A stretch of 64,000 nucleotides of DNA from an uncultured Bacteroidales bacterium (GCA_902760865.1 CACWID010000005.1:62001-126000); one strand, 5' to 3'; counted from the first letter of the stretch, positions 51,904 to 60,577 are shown. Notes: generated from the letters alone by a model not told the origin. Translations and numbers: made by a program.

Positions 51904-53271
51904 TCAATGATTGTCGTCTCTGCCTCGCTCGGGGACAGCCATGAGCAGTTCCCTCGCCTTGTTGATCCACTCGCTGTCGATGCCCAGGCTCTGGGCGATG
52001 TTGAGGGCCTCGTGGGGCACCTCTCCGTCCTGCACCTCGACCAGGCGGTAATCCATTGAGCCGTTCTCGAAGCCCTTTACCCTGAGGCAACGGGCATTGC
52101 CCGACTCTATATCATAGTGCGTCGTCATGACCAGGCTCATGTCCCTGCCGGCCAGCACGCCCAGCAGAGCCGTGACGAGGGCGGTCCCCTCGACGGGATT
52201 GGTGGTGCGGGCAGGCTCGTCAATCAACGCCAACAGTTTCTTGTTCTCGCGCGATGCCTTGATGACGGCATCGATATTCTTCATCTCGGCAGCGAACGAT
52301 GAGAGTCCTTTCTCTACTGACTGGTCATCGCCGATGCAGAAGTGTATGTCATCTTTGACGGCAATCCGTGCCGCGCGGGCAGGGATGCCGAACCCGAACT
52401 GGAAGAGCAACTGGCACAGGGTCAGGGTCTTCAACACGACGGTCTTGCCGCCCATATTGGCACCCGTGATAAGGGTCGGCTCGGTGCCATAGGCGATGTC
52501 CACAGGCTGGAACTCACGCCCACGGGCCTTGAGGGCCTCTTTCACTTGCGGGTGGAACATGGCCTCGAATTGGCTCGTTCCATCGTGGGACAGTGTCGGG
52601 AAGCACAGTCCCATGCGCTGCATCTGCATGGCACGGGCGACGTTGACGTCGATGCGTGCCAGGGCCACTTGGGCCTGCTCGATGGCACCGGCAAACGGAT
52701 GCAGCTGCCGGCTCAGATCCATCCTGACTTTTTCTTCCAGCTCACCGGCCTGCAGCAACAGGTCGTCCTGACCCTCGGGATGCTGGCGCATCTGCGACCG
52801 CAGGTCCTTGAGCTCGGCGCAATAGGCGTCATAGATATAAAATGTGGCGATCTTCATGCCGTCGGGGTCCAGGATGGAAATGACCTCGTCGAGATCGGGA
52901 ATCGCCACTACCCCACCCATGCCGTGTTGCTCGAGCAGGGTCCTCACGTCACCGGCAAGAATCGCCAGGTGCTTGACCTCAAAGAGCTCGATGTCGTCCA
53001 AGGTGGCCCGCTGCCCCAGGTGGCGCACGGTGGTGCGGATGTCCTTGAGTCCGCACAGCTTGTGGAGCAGCGTGTTGATGTAGGGGGTATCAACCTGCTG
53101 CAGGAAGTCGGCAAAACGGTGCAACTCGGCATAGGACGCCTCAATCTCCCCGGCATGCGTCATCATGGGCGCGTCGAGCAGCCAGCGGCGGGCATAGCCC
53201 GACTGCAGTTCCAACTCATCGAGCATGAAACGCAGTCCGCAAGGCGATTCTATGACATTCTTCAGTTGCAT
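51904..53271 (-). CDS. kamC: Lysine 5,6-aminomutase reactivase ATPase (MutS-like)
   Basis: 455 residues. The C-terminal half is a MutS-type ABC ATPase: Walker A TGANMGGKTVVLKTL near 270, the SSFAAEMKNID signature region, Walker B LLALIDEPARTTNP and a switch VMTTHYD. The DNA-recognition domains of MutS are missing. Its place between kamB and kamD identifies it as KamC, which with KamB restores aminomutase that has lost its cobalamin cofactor. It is not a repair enzyme. Confidence 0.92.
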   Translation of the reverse strand: MQLKNVIESPCGLRFMLDELELQSGYARRWLLDAPMMTHAGEIEASYAELHRFADFLQQVDTPYINTLLHKLCGLKDIRTTVRHLGQRATLDDIELFEVKHLAILAGDVRTLLEQHGMGGVVAIPDLDEVISILDPDGMKIATFYIYDAYCAELKDLRSQMRQHPEGQDDLLLQAGELEEKVRMDLSRQLHPFAGAIEQAQVALARIDVNVARAMQMQRMGLCFPTLSHDGTSQFEAMFHPQVKEALKARGREFQPVDIAYGTEPTLITGANMGGKTVVLKTLTLCQLLFQFGFGIPARAARIAVKDDIHFCIGDDQSVEKGLSSFAAEMKNIDAVIKASRENKKLLALIDEPARTTNPVEGTALVTALLGVLAGRDMSLVMTTHYDIESGNARCLRVKGFENGSMDYRLVEVQDGEVPHEALNIAQSLGIDSEWINKARELLMAVPERGRDDNH

Positions 53272-53275
53272 GTTG

Positions 53276-54343
53276 CTACTGTCGGTTGTTTTTTAGCAGG
53301 TCGTAAACGGGAAGCCCGATGGCTTCGCTGAGTTTGCCGCACAGCATGTCCGAGTCGAGGACATAGCCGCTGGGCGATGTGGGGTTGACGGTGACGGCGA
53401 TGAGTTTGCTGCGCTGCAGCACGCGGATCCGCCCTCCGCCCTTGATGAACAGCCTGAATTGCTGTGGGGTGACAAAAATCTTGGTGAAGTCACGCACCAC
53501 GATTTCAGCCTGCCGGAGGCTCTTGTTCTGCCTCACTTTGTCGAGGAAGGTGCCCACCAGCGCTCCGGCGACATACAGGGTCGCACAGTGGTCCACTCCG
53601 TCGAAGTGCAGTTCCTGGGACAAGGAGGTCAAGGCGTTCAGGTCATGCAGGCAGCCATCGGTGTCCAGGCACCAGACGCCCTTCTCGAGCGGGCTGAGCA
53701 GCCTGATGTTGTCCTCGCAGGTCAGTTCCAGGTTGACCAGGTCAACCACGTGGGCGGTCTTCTGGACCAGTGTCGTGATGTTGGCCGAATAGGCCGCTCC
53801 GGTCGCCAGAATCATCGACTGGCTCACTGCCGGCGATGCCGAACTCAACCTCGACAAGGCCCCGTCGATGATGACCAGGTCGATGCCATACTGCCGCATG
53901 TCGCGCATCCAGCGCCTGAGGCTGCTGCCTGACGAGGGTCCCGAAAGCAGGATCTTGCCCGGCGTCAGCGCCCTGGCCGTCACCACTCGTCCCAGCGAGG
54001 TCGTCTCGTCGCTCACGTCGATGAGCTCCGACACCAGCCTTCGCTGGCGATAATGCATCTCGCTGGTGCCGAAGTACATCCCTTCACGCAGGGCGATTTC
54101 GGGCTTCTGGGTGCGGGTCACCTGGTCCACGGTCTCTCCATCGATGCCGATCGAGGTCACGGCGATGCGCTTGTGCTCGACAGGCAGGCGGTCAAGAACA
54201 TACTTCAGGCTCTCGGTCTTGCCTGTATTCTTTTCCAGCCCCACGATAGACAAGCTATCATGTTTCAATATTTCATCGATGAAGGGAAGCACTCGTTCAC
54301 AAGATTGGCGGTTGGAGATGCGCCCTGGATGGCGCACCTCCAT
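53276..54343 (-). CDS. kamB: Lysine 5,6-aminomutase reactivase subunit
   Basis: 355 residues. A P-loop-like SIVGLEKNTGKTESLKYVL near 32-50 suggests nucleotide binding; SGPSSGSSLRRWMRDMR and DLVIIDGALSRLSSASP follow. The position between kamA and kamC, with gaps of 17 and 4 bases, matches kam operons of Fusobacterium and clostridia. It works with KamC to reactivate KamDE. Confidence 0.9.
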   Translation of the reverse strand: MEVRHPGRISNRQSCERVLPFIDEILKHDSLSIVGLEKNTGKTESLKYVLDRLPVEHKRIAVTSIGIDGETVDQVTRTQKPEIALREGMYFGTSEMHYRQRRLVSELIDVSDETTSLGRVVTARALTPGKILLSGPSSGSSLRRWMRDMRQYGIDLVIIDGALSRLSSASPAVSQSMILATGAAYSANITTLVQKTAHVVDLVNLELTCEDNIRLLSPLEKGVWCLDTDGCLHDLNALTSLSQELHFDGVDHCATLYVAGALVGTFLDKVRQNKSLRQAEIVVRDFTKIFVTPQQFRLFIKGGGRIRVLQRSKLIAVTVNPTSPSGYVLDSDMLCGKLSEAIGLPVYDLLKNNRQ

Positions 54344-54360
54344 GTCGCCAACTGATGGTT

Positions 54361-55644
54361 TTACTTCTTGTTGCGTACCTCGTTGCGCTCGTGGCGCTTC
54401 AGGGCTCTGGGCTCGATGTTCATGCGCTCGCCCTCAAGCAGCGAGATCACGCCATCGACAGCCTTGTCGGCAGCCACCTGCTCCTTGGCGCGTGCAGCCT
54501 GGCACTCGGGGCAGTTGCACTCACTGTGATACTCGGTGGGCTCGGTGTAGGTGGTGATCACGCCCTCGAAGTTGCGCAAAACCACACGGCCGGGAGCCTG
54601 CGAAATAACGTACTGGGGCATGACGGGCGTCTTGCCGCCGCCACCGGGAGCGTCCACGACGAAGGTGGGCACGCAGTAGCCACTGGTGTGGCCGCGCAGG
54701 CCCTCGATGATCTCGATACCCTTGCTGACGGGGGTGCGGAAGTGCTCCAGACCCATCGACAGGTCGCACTGGTAGATGTAGTAAGGACGTACACGGATCT
54801 TGACGATCTCATGCACGAGCTTCTTCATCACGTGTACGCAGTCGTTCACGCCGCGCAGCAGCACGCTCTGGTTGCCCAAGGGGATACCGGCGTCGGCCAG
54901 CATCTCGCAGGCACGGCTCGACTCGGGGGTCACCTCGTTAGGATGGTTGAAGTGGGTATTGATCCAGATGGGGTGATACTTCTTCAACATGTTGCACAGC
55001 TCGGGGGTGATACGCTGCGGGCAAACCACGGGGGTGCGGGTGCCCAGGCGGACGATTTCCACGTGAGGAATCTTCCTCAGTTCCGAGATGATATACTCCA
55101 GGCGCTTGTCGCTCACCATGAGGGCGTCGCCACCCGAGAGGAGGACGTCGCGCACCGTCGGGGTGTTGCGGATGTATTCCAGCGCCTTCTCGATGCGGTC
55201 CATGCCACACTCGTTGTCCGTCTGGCCGGCAAAGCGGCGACGGGTGCAGTGACGGCAATACATCGAGCACATGTCGGTGATGAGGAACAGCACGCGGTCG
55301 GGATAACGGTGGGTCAGGCCGGGCGTGGGCGAGTCCTCGTCCTCGTGCAGGGGGTCGAGCAGGTCGGCAGCAGCCTGATGGGTCTCCAGACCCGTGGGGA
55401 TGCACTGACGACGGATGGGATCGTGGGGATCATCGGGATTGATGAGGCTCAGGTAATAGGGCGTGATGGCCATGCGCAGGGTCTTGAGGGTCTGCTTGAC
55501 ACCATCTTCCTCCTCGGCGGTCAGTTTCACGTATTTCTTGAGTTCCTCCAGGGTCTCGATGCGGTTTTTCACCTGCCACTTCCAGTCATTCCACTGTTCG
55601 TCGGTAACATCGGGGAACATTTGTTTTCTTCTTGATTCAGCCAT
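54361..55644 (-). CDS. kamA: Lysine 2,3-aminomutase (radical SAM)
   Basis: 427 residues. The iron-sulfur motif DMCSMYCRHCTRRRF gives Cys126, Cys130 and Cys133. The PLP-binding lysine is Lys338 in VDAPGGGGKTPVMPQY, as in the clostridial enzyme. The C-terminal NCPECQAARAK holds zinc-type cysteines. It converts L-lysine to L-beta-lysine, the first step of the pathway. It lies 72 bases after kdd and 17 before kamB. Confidence 0.97.
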   Translation of the reverse strand: MAESRRKQMFPDVTDEQWNDWKWQVKNRIETLEELKKYVKLTAEEEDGVKQTLKTLRMAITPYYLSLINPDDPHDPIRRQCIPTGLETHQAAADLLDPLHEDEDSPTPGLTHRYPDRVLFLITDMCSMYCRHCTRRRFAGQTDNECGMDRIEKALEYIRNTPTVRDVLLSGGDALMVSDKRLEYIISELRKIPHVEIVRLGTRTPVVCPQRITPELCNMLKKYHPIWINTHFNHPNEVTPESSRACEMLADAGIPLGNQSVLLRGVNDCVHVMKKLVHEIVKIRVRPYYIYQCDLSMGLEHFRTPVSKGIEIIEGLRGHTSGYCVPTFVVDAPGGGGKTPVMPQYVISQAPGRVVLRNFEGVITTYTEPTEYHSECNCPECQAARAKEQVAADKAVDGVISLLEGERMNIEPRALKRHERNEVRNKK

Positions 55645-55716
55645 ATATGTCTGATGTTTGATTAAGCCGCAGGGGCACCCACATCGTGGCGCGCCCCTCC
55701 GGCCGGAAGTTCTTGA

Positions 55717-56790
55717 TTATGCGTAGAGTTCCTCGAAGATCTTGCGCAGCTCGGGGCACTCGCGCAGCTCCTGCAAGGTGAAGTCGGCATGGCCCTTGGT
55801 GTAGCCGTTACCGATGATCATGTTCACGTCGGCACCGATACCCTCGGCACCCAGGGCAGCCTTGGTGAAGCTGGTGGCCATCGAGAAGAAGTAAACGATA
55901 CCGTCATCCTTGGTGCACAGCACTGCGGTCATCTCGCAGTCGGGCACGTTCACGCAGTTGATGGTGGTGTCGGCCATCTTGCCGTCGGTCAGCTTGTAAA
56001 CCAGCTCGTAAACCTCAACGGGAGTCATGCCGGCAACGCTCTCGACAACGTCACAGAAGCCGAGGTCCTTGATGCGCTGGGTCGATTTGGGGCTGTTGGC
56101 GAGGCCGATCACCTTACCGGTAACGCCTACGCGCTTCTTGGCCTCATAGCAGCAGAGCATACCGCTCTTGCCACCGGCACCCAGGATAACTACGTTCTGG
56201 CCATACTGGCACAGCTTGGCGGTCTGAGCGGGAGCACCGGCAACGTCGAGTGCGCTCAGAGCGAGCTTCTCGGGCATATCATCGGGGATCTTGGCATAGA
56301 TGCCGCTCTCGAACAGGATAGCCTTACCCTTGATGTCCACCTGGTCCACGTCGGCGCGGATCTCGAGGATCTCGTCGATGCGCAGCGGGGTCAGTGACAG
56401 CGATACGAGGGTAGCGATGCGGTCGCCTTCCTTCAGGTCGATCTTGCCCTTGAGGGCATCGCCGATCTTCTCTACCTTACCCAGGAGCATACCGCCCGAA
56501 CCGGTGCGACGGTTGCGGTGCTTGCCCTGCAGCTCGACGTTGAGGAGCATCTCCTTCTTGATTTCCTCCATCACCTCGGCCTCGTTGTTGGGATCCTTGG
56601 CCTGCTGCTTAGCATAGTTGTGGATGTCGGTGAACGATGCGGAGTCGATATTCAGGGTCTGAACGTCGATGAGGATCTCGTTGTCGTAGATCTCATCCAT
56701 GTTGTTGTCCAGCTTGTTGGCGGGCTGAGGAAGGATGCCCTTGGGCTCGATTACTCGGTGCGTACCGAATCTGTTTCCGTGTTTCTGCAT
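55717..56790 (-). CDS. kdd: L-erythro-3,5-diaminohexanoate dehydrogenase
   Basis: 357 residues. GKHRNRRTGSGGMLLGKVEKIG and a Rossmann segment NVVILGAGGKSGMLCCYEAKK near 200-220 (both shortened in use) match Kdd of lysine fermenters. It oxidises 3,5-diaminohexanoate to 3-keto-5-aminohexanoate with NAD. An array of seven 9-bp repeats lies between it and kce. Confidence 0.93.
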   Translation of the reverse strand: MQKHGNRFGTHRVIEPKGILPQPANKLDNNMDEIYDNEILIDVQTLNIDSASFTDIHNYAKQQAKDPNNEAEVMEEIKKEMLLNVELQGKHRNRRTGSGGMLLGKVEKIGDALKGKIDLKEGDRIATLVSLSLTPLRIDEILEIRADVDQVDIKGKAILFESGIYAKIPDDMPEKLALSALDVAGAPAQTAKLCQYGQNVVILGAGGKSGMLCCYEAKKRVGVTGKVIGLANSPKSTQRIKDLGFCDVVESVAGMTPVEVYELVYKLTDGKMADTTINCVNVPDCEMTAVLCTKDDGIVYFFSMATSFTKAALGAEGIGADVNMIIGNGYTKGHADFTLQELRECPELRKIFEELYA

Positions 56791-56838
56791 TGTTTTAATT
56801 TGGTTTAAAGTGTTAAACGATTATTGATTTGTTTGTGT

Positions 56839-56901
56839 TAAAGTCGTTAAGGTCTTTAAAGTCCTTAAGGTCCTTAGGGTCTTTAAGGTCCTTAAGGTCG
56901 T
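56839..56901. repeat. Seven tandem 9-bp units (TTAARGTCN) between kdd and kce
   Basis: Units start at 56839, 56848, 56857, 56866, 56875, 56884 and 56893. All follow TTAAGGTC(N) with one or two substitutions, and the period is exactly 9 bp. The array lies directly beyond the kce stop, upstream of the kdd start on the minus strand. Confidence 0.9.
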
Positions 56902-56907
56902 AGAGGG

Positions 56908-57741
56908 TTAGTTGCGCTTGGGCAGGCCCAGGATCTCGCGGGCCTCGTCGCTGGTAGCGATGGGACGGCCCAGTTCCTTGGCGATGCGGACCACCTTCTC
57001 GACGAGCTCGCCGTTGCTCTTGGCAAGCACGCCCTTGGAGAGGTAGAGGTTGTCCTCAAAGCCCACGCGCACGTTACCGCCCATGGCGATAGCGGCAGCG
57101 GCCATCGGGAAGGCATGGCGGCCGACGCCGGTAACGGTCCAGGTCGAGCCGGCGGGGATGCCGTTCACGAGCCAGCACAGGTTGGCGACGGTAGCGGGGG
57201 TGCAGCCGGGAACGCCCAGTACGAAGTTGAACTGCATGGGGCTGCCGGGAACCTCGCCCTTGCGGGCCATGGTCAGGATGGTGTCCAGATGGCCCATCTC
57301 GAAGCACTCATACTCGGGCTTGATGCCGCGCTCGATCATGCGCTTACCGAAGGCGCGCATGGTGGGCATCGTGTTGTCAAAGATCTCGTCGCCGAAGTTG
57401 CAGGTACCGCAGTCGAGCGTTGCCATCTCGGGCAGCGGGGTCGTGTCGGTGGACTGCAGGCGCTCGTCGGGGGTCATGCCCACGGCACCGCCAGTCGAGG
57501 GAATCAAGATGACATTAGGACACACCTTGAGGATGGCCTCTTCACACTCCTGGAAGCGGGCACGGTCCTGGGTGGGCGTGCCGTCGTCCCAGCGCACGTG
57601 CAGGTGGACGATGGCAGCACCGGCGTCAACAGCCGACTTGGCCTCGCGTACGATTTCTTCTACGGTATAGGGCACGTTAGGGTTCTGCTCCTTGGTGACC
57701 TCGGCGCCACAGATGGCGGCAGTGATAATCAGTTTGTCCAT
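56908..57741 (-). CDS. kce: 3-keto-5-aminohexanoate cleavage enzyme
   Basis: 277 residues from the ATG at 57741 (MDKLIITAAICGAEV); the longer frame upstream is not plausible. AAIVHLHVRWDDGTP gives His46 and His48, the zinc ligands known in this family. MEMGHLD-type blocks appear as CFEMGHLDTILTMA, and GGNVRVGFEDNLYL carries the conserved Glu. With acetyl-CoA it splits the keto acid into acetoacetate and 3-aminobutyryl-CoA. Confidence 0.95.
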   Translation of the reverse strand: MDKLIITAAICGAEVTKEQNPNVPYTVEEIVREAKSAVDAGAAIVHLHVRWDDGTPTQDRARFQECEEAILKVCPNVILIPSTGGAVGMTPDERLQSTDTTPLPEMATLDCGTCNFGDEIFDNTMPTMRAFGKRMIERGIKPEYECFEMGHLDTILTMARKGEVPGSPMQFNFVLGVPGCTPATVANLCWLVNGIPAGSTWTVTGVGRHAFPMAAAAIAMGGNVRVGFEDNLYLSKGVLAKSNGELVEKVVRIAKELGRPIATSDEAREILGLPKRN

Positions 57742-57773
57742 TTTTCTGTTGTCAGTTTTGTCCTTGTTTTTTT

Positions 57774-57803
57774 GGCCACGACGATGTCGTGGCACAGGGA
57801 ACC
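57774..57803. repeat. GGCCACGAC..GTCGTGGC hairpin element, copy 2
   Basis: GGCCACGACGATGTCGTGGC followed by ACAGGGAACC, between kal and kce. Same layout as 42150-42179, with compensating T/C and A/G changes in the stem. Confidence 0.7.
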
Positions 57804-57808
57804 GTTAT

Positions 57809-58195
57809 TTATTTGCGCTGGCAGTCTTTGGGAGTTACACAGGTGCCTGATGCACGGCATACCACTACGGGCTCGTCGAGGATGTCGGCAGCCGAAGCGC
57901 TGATGTCGGGGCGGGCCTGAGCCACCTTGCGGGCCTCAAATACCATGTGGCGCGATGTGTTGCCCTCACGGTCAATCCAACCCTCGGCCTCGATGAAGTC
58001 ACCGGCATAGACGGGAGCCAGGAACTCGATGTTGTCATAGGCGCAGAAGAGGCCTTCGTCGCCGTCACGCATAATCAACAATTCGGTAGCCACGTCACCG
58101 AAGAGGTGAACCATGTGTGCTCCGTCAACGAGGTTGCCGCCGTAGTGGGCGTCCTTTGCGCTCATGCGCAGTCTGATCATTGTCTTGTATTCCAT
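57809..58195 (-). CDS. kal: 3-aminobutyryl-CoA ammonia lyase
   Basis: 128 residues of hot-dog fold: [21 protein letters not shown], shortened to [13 protein letters not shown], resembles thioesterase-like lyases, and [16 protein letters not shown] follows. Size and position beside kce identify Kal, which removes ammonia from L-3-aminobutyryl-CoA to give crotonyl-CoA. Confidence 0.93.
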   Translation of the reverse strand: MEYKTMIRLRMSAKDAHYGGNLVDGAHMVHLFGDVATELLIMRDGDEGLFCAYDNIEFLAPVYAGDFIEAEGWIDREGNTSRHMVFEARKVAQARPDISASAADILDEPVVVCRASGTCVTPKDCQRK

Positions 58196-58213
58196 TTCTT
58201 TTTCTTAGTTTTT

Positions 58214-58267
58214 TCTAGATTGTCTAGATATTCTAGATTGTCTAGATTCTCTAGATATTCTAGATGG
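58214..58267. repeat. Six tandem 9-bp units (TCTAGANNN) between atoD and kal
   Basis: Units start at 58214, 58223, 58232, 58241, 58250 and 58259, an exact 9-bp period with TCTAGA constant and the last three bases varying. Same unit as at 21997-22041. Confidence 0.9.
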
Positions 58268-58276
58268 GACTAAACT

Positions 58277-58927
58277 TTATTTCTCAACATAGATGCCGTC
58301 AACGTAGATGCCCGAAGCATGAACGTGCTCGGGAGCGATCTCGCCCACGGGAACGAGCTTCTCGGCCTCAACGACTACATAGTCGGCTGCAGTGGCCATC
58401 AGCGGGTTGAAGTTGTTGGTGGTGCCCAGGAAGACCATGTTACCGAACTCGTCAACGATGTTGGCGCGCAGGAAGGCGATGTCGGCACGCAGGGGCTTCT
58501 CCAGCAGATAGTCCTTGCCGTCAACGTTCACGATCTCCTTGCCGTCGGCCATGATGGTGCCCAGACCGGTGGGGGTCAACACGCCGCCCAAGCCGGCACC
58601 TGCCGCACGGATGCGCTCTGCCAGGGTGCCCTGGGGAACGTACTCGACGATGAGGGTGCCCTCATTCTTCTGGAGTGCGGTCTGCTTGTTGGTACCCGTG
58701 TGGGAAACGATAGCTTTCTTCACCTGGTGGTTGCTGACCAGCTTGCCATGAGCCACCTCGTCATAGGCGGTGTCGTTAGCAATGATGGTGAGGTCTTTTA
58801 CACCCTTTTCTACAATGGCGTCAATGATCTGGGTGGCACTGCCATTACCCAAGAAACCGCCAAACATAATAGTCATGCCGTCATGTACTTTTTCAACGGC
58901 CTGTTCCAATGTGATTTGTTTGTTCAT
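58277..58927 (-). CDS. atoD: CoA-transferase, alpha subunit (AtoD-like)
   Basis: 216 residues. DGMTIMFGGFLGNGSATQII, AGAGLGGVLTPTGLGT and LRANIVDEFGNMVF are the blocks of the alpha subunit of family I CoA-transferases. Its beta subunit is at 48702-49361, nine genes downstream. It is the first gene of the operon, 45 bases after a TATATTTG element, so enzyme levels from it may exceed those of distal genes unless internal promoters exist. Confidence 0.93.
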   Translation of the reverse strand: MNKQITLEQAVEKVHDGMTIMFGGFLGNGSATQIIDAIVEKGVKDLTIIANDTAYDEVAHGKLVSNHQVKKAIVSHTGTNKQTALQKNEGTLIVEYVPQGTLAERIRAAGAGLGGVLTPTGLGTIMADGKEIVNVDGKDYLLEKPLRADIAFLRANIVDEFGNMVFLGTTNNFNPLMATAADYVVVEAEKLVPVGEIAPEHVHASGIYVDGIYVEK

Positions 58928-58971
58928 AATGCTTATTTTTGGAATTTATCGGTTTATGTCATAATTGGCTG

Positions 58972-58995
58972 CAAATATAGAAAAAAAACCACAAT
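58972..58995 (-). promoter_or_regulatory. Promoter-like site of the lysine-fermentation operon
   Basis: The minus strand has TATATTTG at 58972-58979, an exact -7 match, with ATTG at 58992-58995 only 12 bases upstream across an A/T-run. The spacing differs from the usual 19. The leader would be about 40 bases. Confidence 0.5.
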
Positions 58996-59319
58996 TTCAG
59001 ACCATTCAACGCCACTTTTTATCAACATTTTATCTATTATATAGATAACTGCTATAATGACAGCACTTTGACTTAATCGGCAAGCGGACCCTTGGTGATT
59101 GGTCTGCAATATGGCATTCTATCATACCTAAATCCGTAGTTCTTGATTCAATAACATAAAATTAACATGGTAAAGATTTGTTTATACAAGAAACACATGT
59201 AACTTTGCATCTAGAGATTAAACATGAGCGGCACCGGGGAAATGCGGGGCAACATTAGCCCACCACCCTGATACACAATAGATTACTTTTATTGTTTAAC
59301 CAACATATACTAACCAATC
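58996..59319 (+). other. Divergent intergenic region with promoter of the secreted-protein gene
   Basis: No gene is seen. A full consensus promoter TTTG (59177-59180), 19 bases, TAACTTTG (59200-59207) drives the gene at 59320 with a leader of about 105 bases. The leader includes AGCGGCACCGGGG, with no clear riboswitch fold recognised. Confidence 0.65.
59177..59207 (+). promoter_or_regulatory. Consensus Bacteroidetes promoter
   Basis: TTTG-N19-TAACTTTG, a complete match to the -33/-7 consensus; start expected near 59214. Confidence 0.75.
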
Positions 59320-60207
59320 ATGACCAAACATTTACTTTTCACGCTTGTTGCCTTAATGGCAAGTTTATGCATCAACGCCCAAGTATCGGTACAGTATACC
59401 GTCGATGAGGTGGGCACCGACTTCATTACCATCACCTTCACGCCCGAGGCCGATGCGGCAGGCTATGCCTTCTGCCTGTTTGAGGCGGGAACCGCCGAGC
59501 AGCAGTTTGCCATGTTCGGACCGTGGATGGGTTTCCAGACCATGGGTGACATGATCAAGGCTTGGGGCATCACCAAGACCGAGGCCTATCAGTACACCTG
59601 GACCGGCCAGAATCCTGGCACGGACTATGAGATTTACGTACAATGCTGGGATGCCGACGGGATGGATGCCGACATGATTATCATACCCGTGACCACTGCC
59701 AACATGGGCGGTTCAGGCGAGGCCCTGATGACCATCGAGATCGGCGAGTTCGGCGGCAACGAGGATTATGGTTATTACCAGTTTGTAACCTATATTCCTA
59801 ACGAGAATGTGGCCCTGCACCGCGACATCATCATCGAGAAGACCGCTTATGAATCCGAGGAATGGGGCGAAGAGAACCTGCTCAACTACCTCAAGACCGA
59901 CCAGCCCTACAACTCCTGGTGGAACCAGTACGGTATCGATGAGGCTCAATGGAACGCCGCCCCCAACACGGCCTACATCGCTTTCTCGATCGGCAGGAAT
60001 GCCGACGGCGTTTGGGGTCCGCTGGCTTCAGTAGAGTTCCAGACTCCCGGCATGACAGGCATCGACGAGGTTGCCGAGGGCAAGCAGGTTGCCGGCGTGC
60101 GCTACTTCAACCTGGCCGGTCAGGAGATGCAGGAGGCTAACGGCATGACCATCGTCGTTACCACCTACACCGACGGCACCACCAGCACAGCAAAGGTGAT
60201 GAAGTAG
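59320..60207 (+). CDS. Secreted protein with fibronectin-like domain and Por-type C-terminal signal
   Basis: 295 residues. The signal peptide ends ASLCINAQ. Residues about 20-115 look like a fibronectin-III-like beta domain (YTVDEVGTDFITITFTPE, AYQYTWTGQNPGTDYEI). The last 45 residues (VAGVRYFNLAGQEMQ, then ANGMTIVVTTYTDG and TSTAKVMK) form the short C-terminal tail seen on proteins sent to the surface by the type IX system or a related route in Prevotella-like bacteria. No enzyme motif seen. Has its own strong promoter. Confidence 0.75.
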   Translation: MTKHLLFTLVALMASLCINAQVSVQYTVDEVGTDFITITFTPEADAAGYAFCLFEAGTAEQQFAMFGPWMGFQTMGDMIKAWGITKTEAYQYTWTGQNPGTDYEIYVQCWDADGMDADMIIIPVTTANMGGSGEALMTIEIGEFGGNEDYGYYQFVTYIPNENVALHRDIIIEKTAYESEEWGEENLLNYLKTDQPYNSWWNQYGIDEAQWNAAPNTAYIAFSIGRNADGVWGPLASVEFQTPGMTGIDEVAEGKQVAGVRYFNLAGQEMQEANGMTIVVTTYTDGTTSTAKVMK

Positions 60208-60255
60208 TCAGCTTAGCCTTTAGCTGTTAGCCTTTAGCCTTTAGCAGACGAATCT

Positions 60256-60283
60256 GTAGAGACGCAAAATTATGCGTCTCTAC
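60256..60283. repeat. GAGACGCAAAATTATGCGTCTC palindrome, copy 2
   Basis: GTAGAGACGCA and TGCGTCTCTAC flank a 6-base centre; an 11-bp stem. Lies 49 bases after the stop at 60207 and could end that transcript, as a T-run follows. Copies 3 and 4 are at 60463-60488 and 60541-60567. Confidence 0.82.
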
Positions 60284-60293
60284 TTTTTTGCGC

Positions 60294-60545
60294 GTCAGCA
60301 GCTCCCCCTCTTAGATAAGAGGGGGCCGGGGGGCGTTGATGCTACGGAAGGCTTCGTCGGTAGCGTGTCATACTCCTCCGGCGCTCCGCGCCACCTCCCC
60401 TATCTTAGGGGAGGAATTGTGGTTACCTGTTGGTTTTCAGTGGGTTGTGCTTCCGATGACTTGTAGAGACGCAAAATATTGCGTCTCCAACCGTCAGGCG
60501 TTACTATTTTCCAACCGTTAGGCATTACAATCATCCGACCGGGAG
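60294..60545. repeat. Dispersed repeat of about 245 bp, copy A
   Basis: Begins GTCAGCAGCTCCCCCTC, includes hairpin CCCCCTCTTA-GA-TAAGAGGGGG, then CCGGGGGGCGTTGATGC, CATACTCCTCCGGCGC, the hairpin CCTCCCCTA-TC-TTAGGGGAGG and a GAGACGC palindrome. Copy C at 63715-63958 matches along its length. No open frame of note; looks like a non-mobile-by-itself repeat (MITE- or REP-like). Confidence 0.85.
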
Positions 60546-60577
60546 ACGCAAAATTTTGCGTCTCTACTTTTTTTGGC

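Noticed and set aside
51904..53271. DNA mismatch repair MutS
   Set aside because: Only the ATPase half is MutS-like, the DNA-binding domains are absent and the gene lies inside the kam operon; KamC reactivase fits better.
43957..57903. Long plus-strand frames opposite the kam operon (for example 45817-46893, 54355-55635, 57115-57903)
   Set aside because: They mirror strongly conserved minus-strand enzymes, show no family motifs and arise from GC-rich codon use on the other strand.
21967..58267. CRISPR arrays from the short tandem repeats
   Set aside because: Periods of 7 and 9 bp without spacers and no cas genes.
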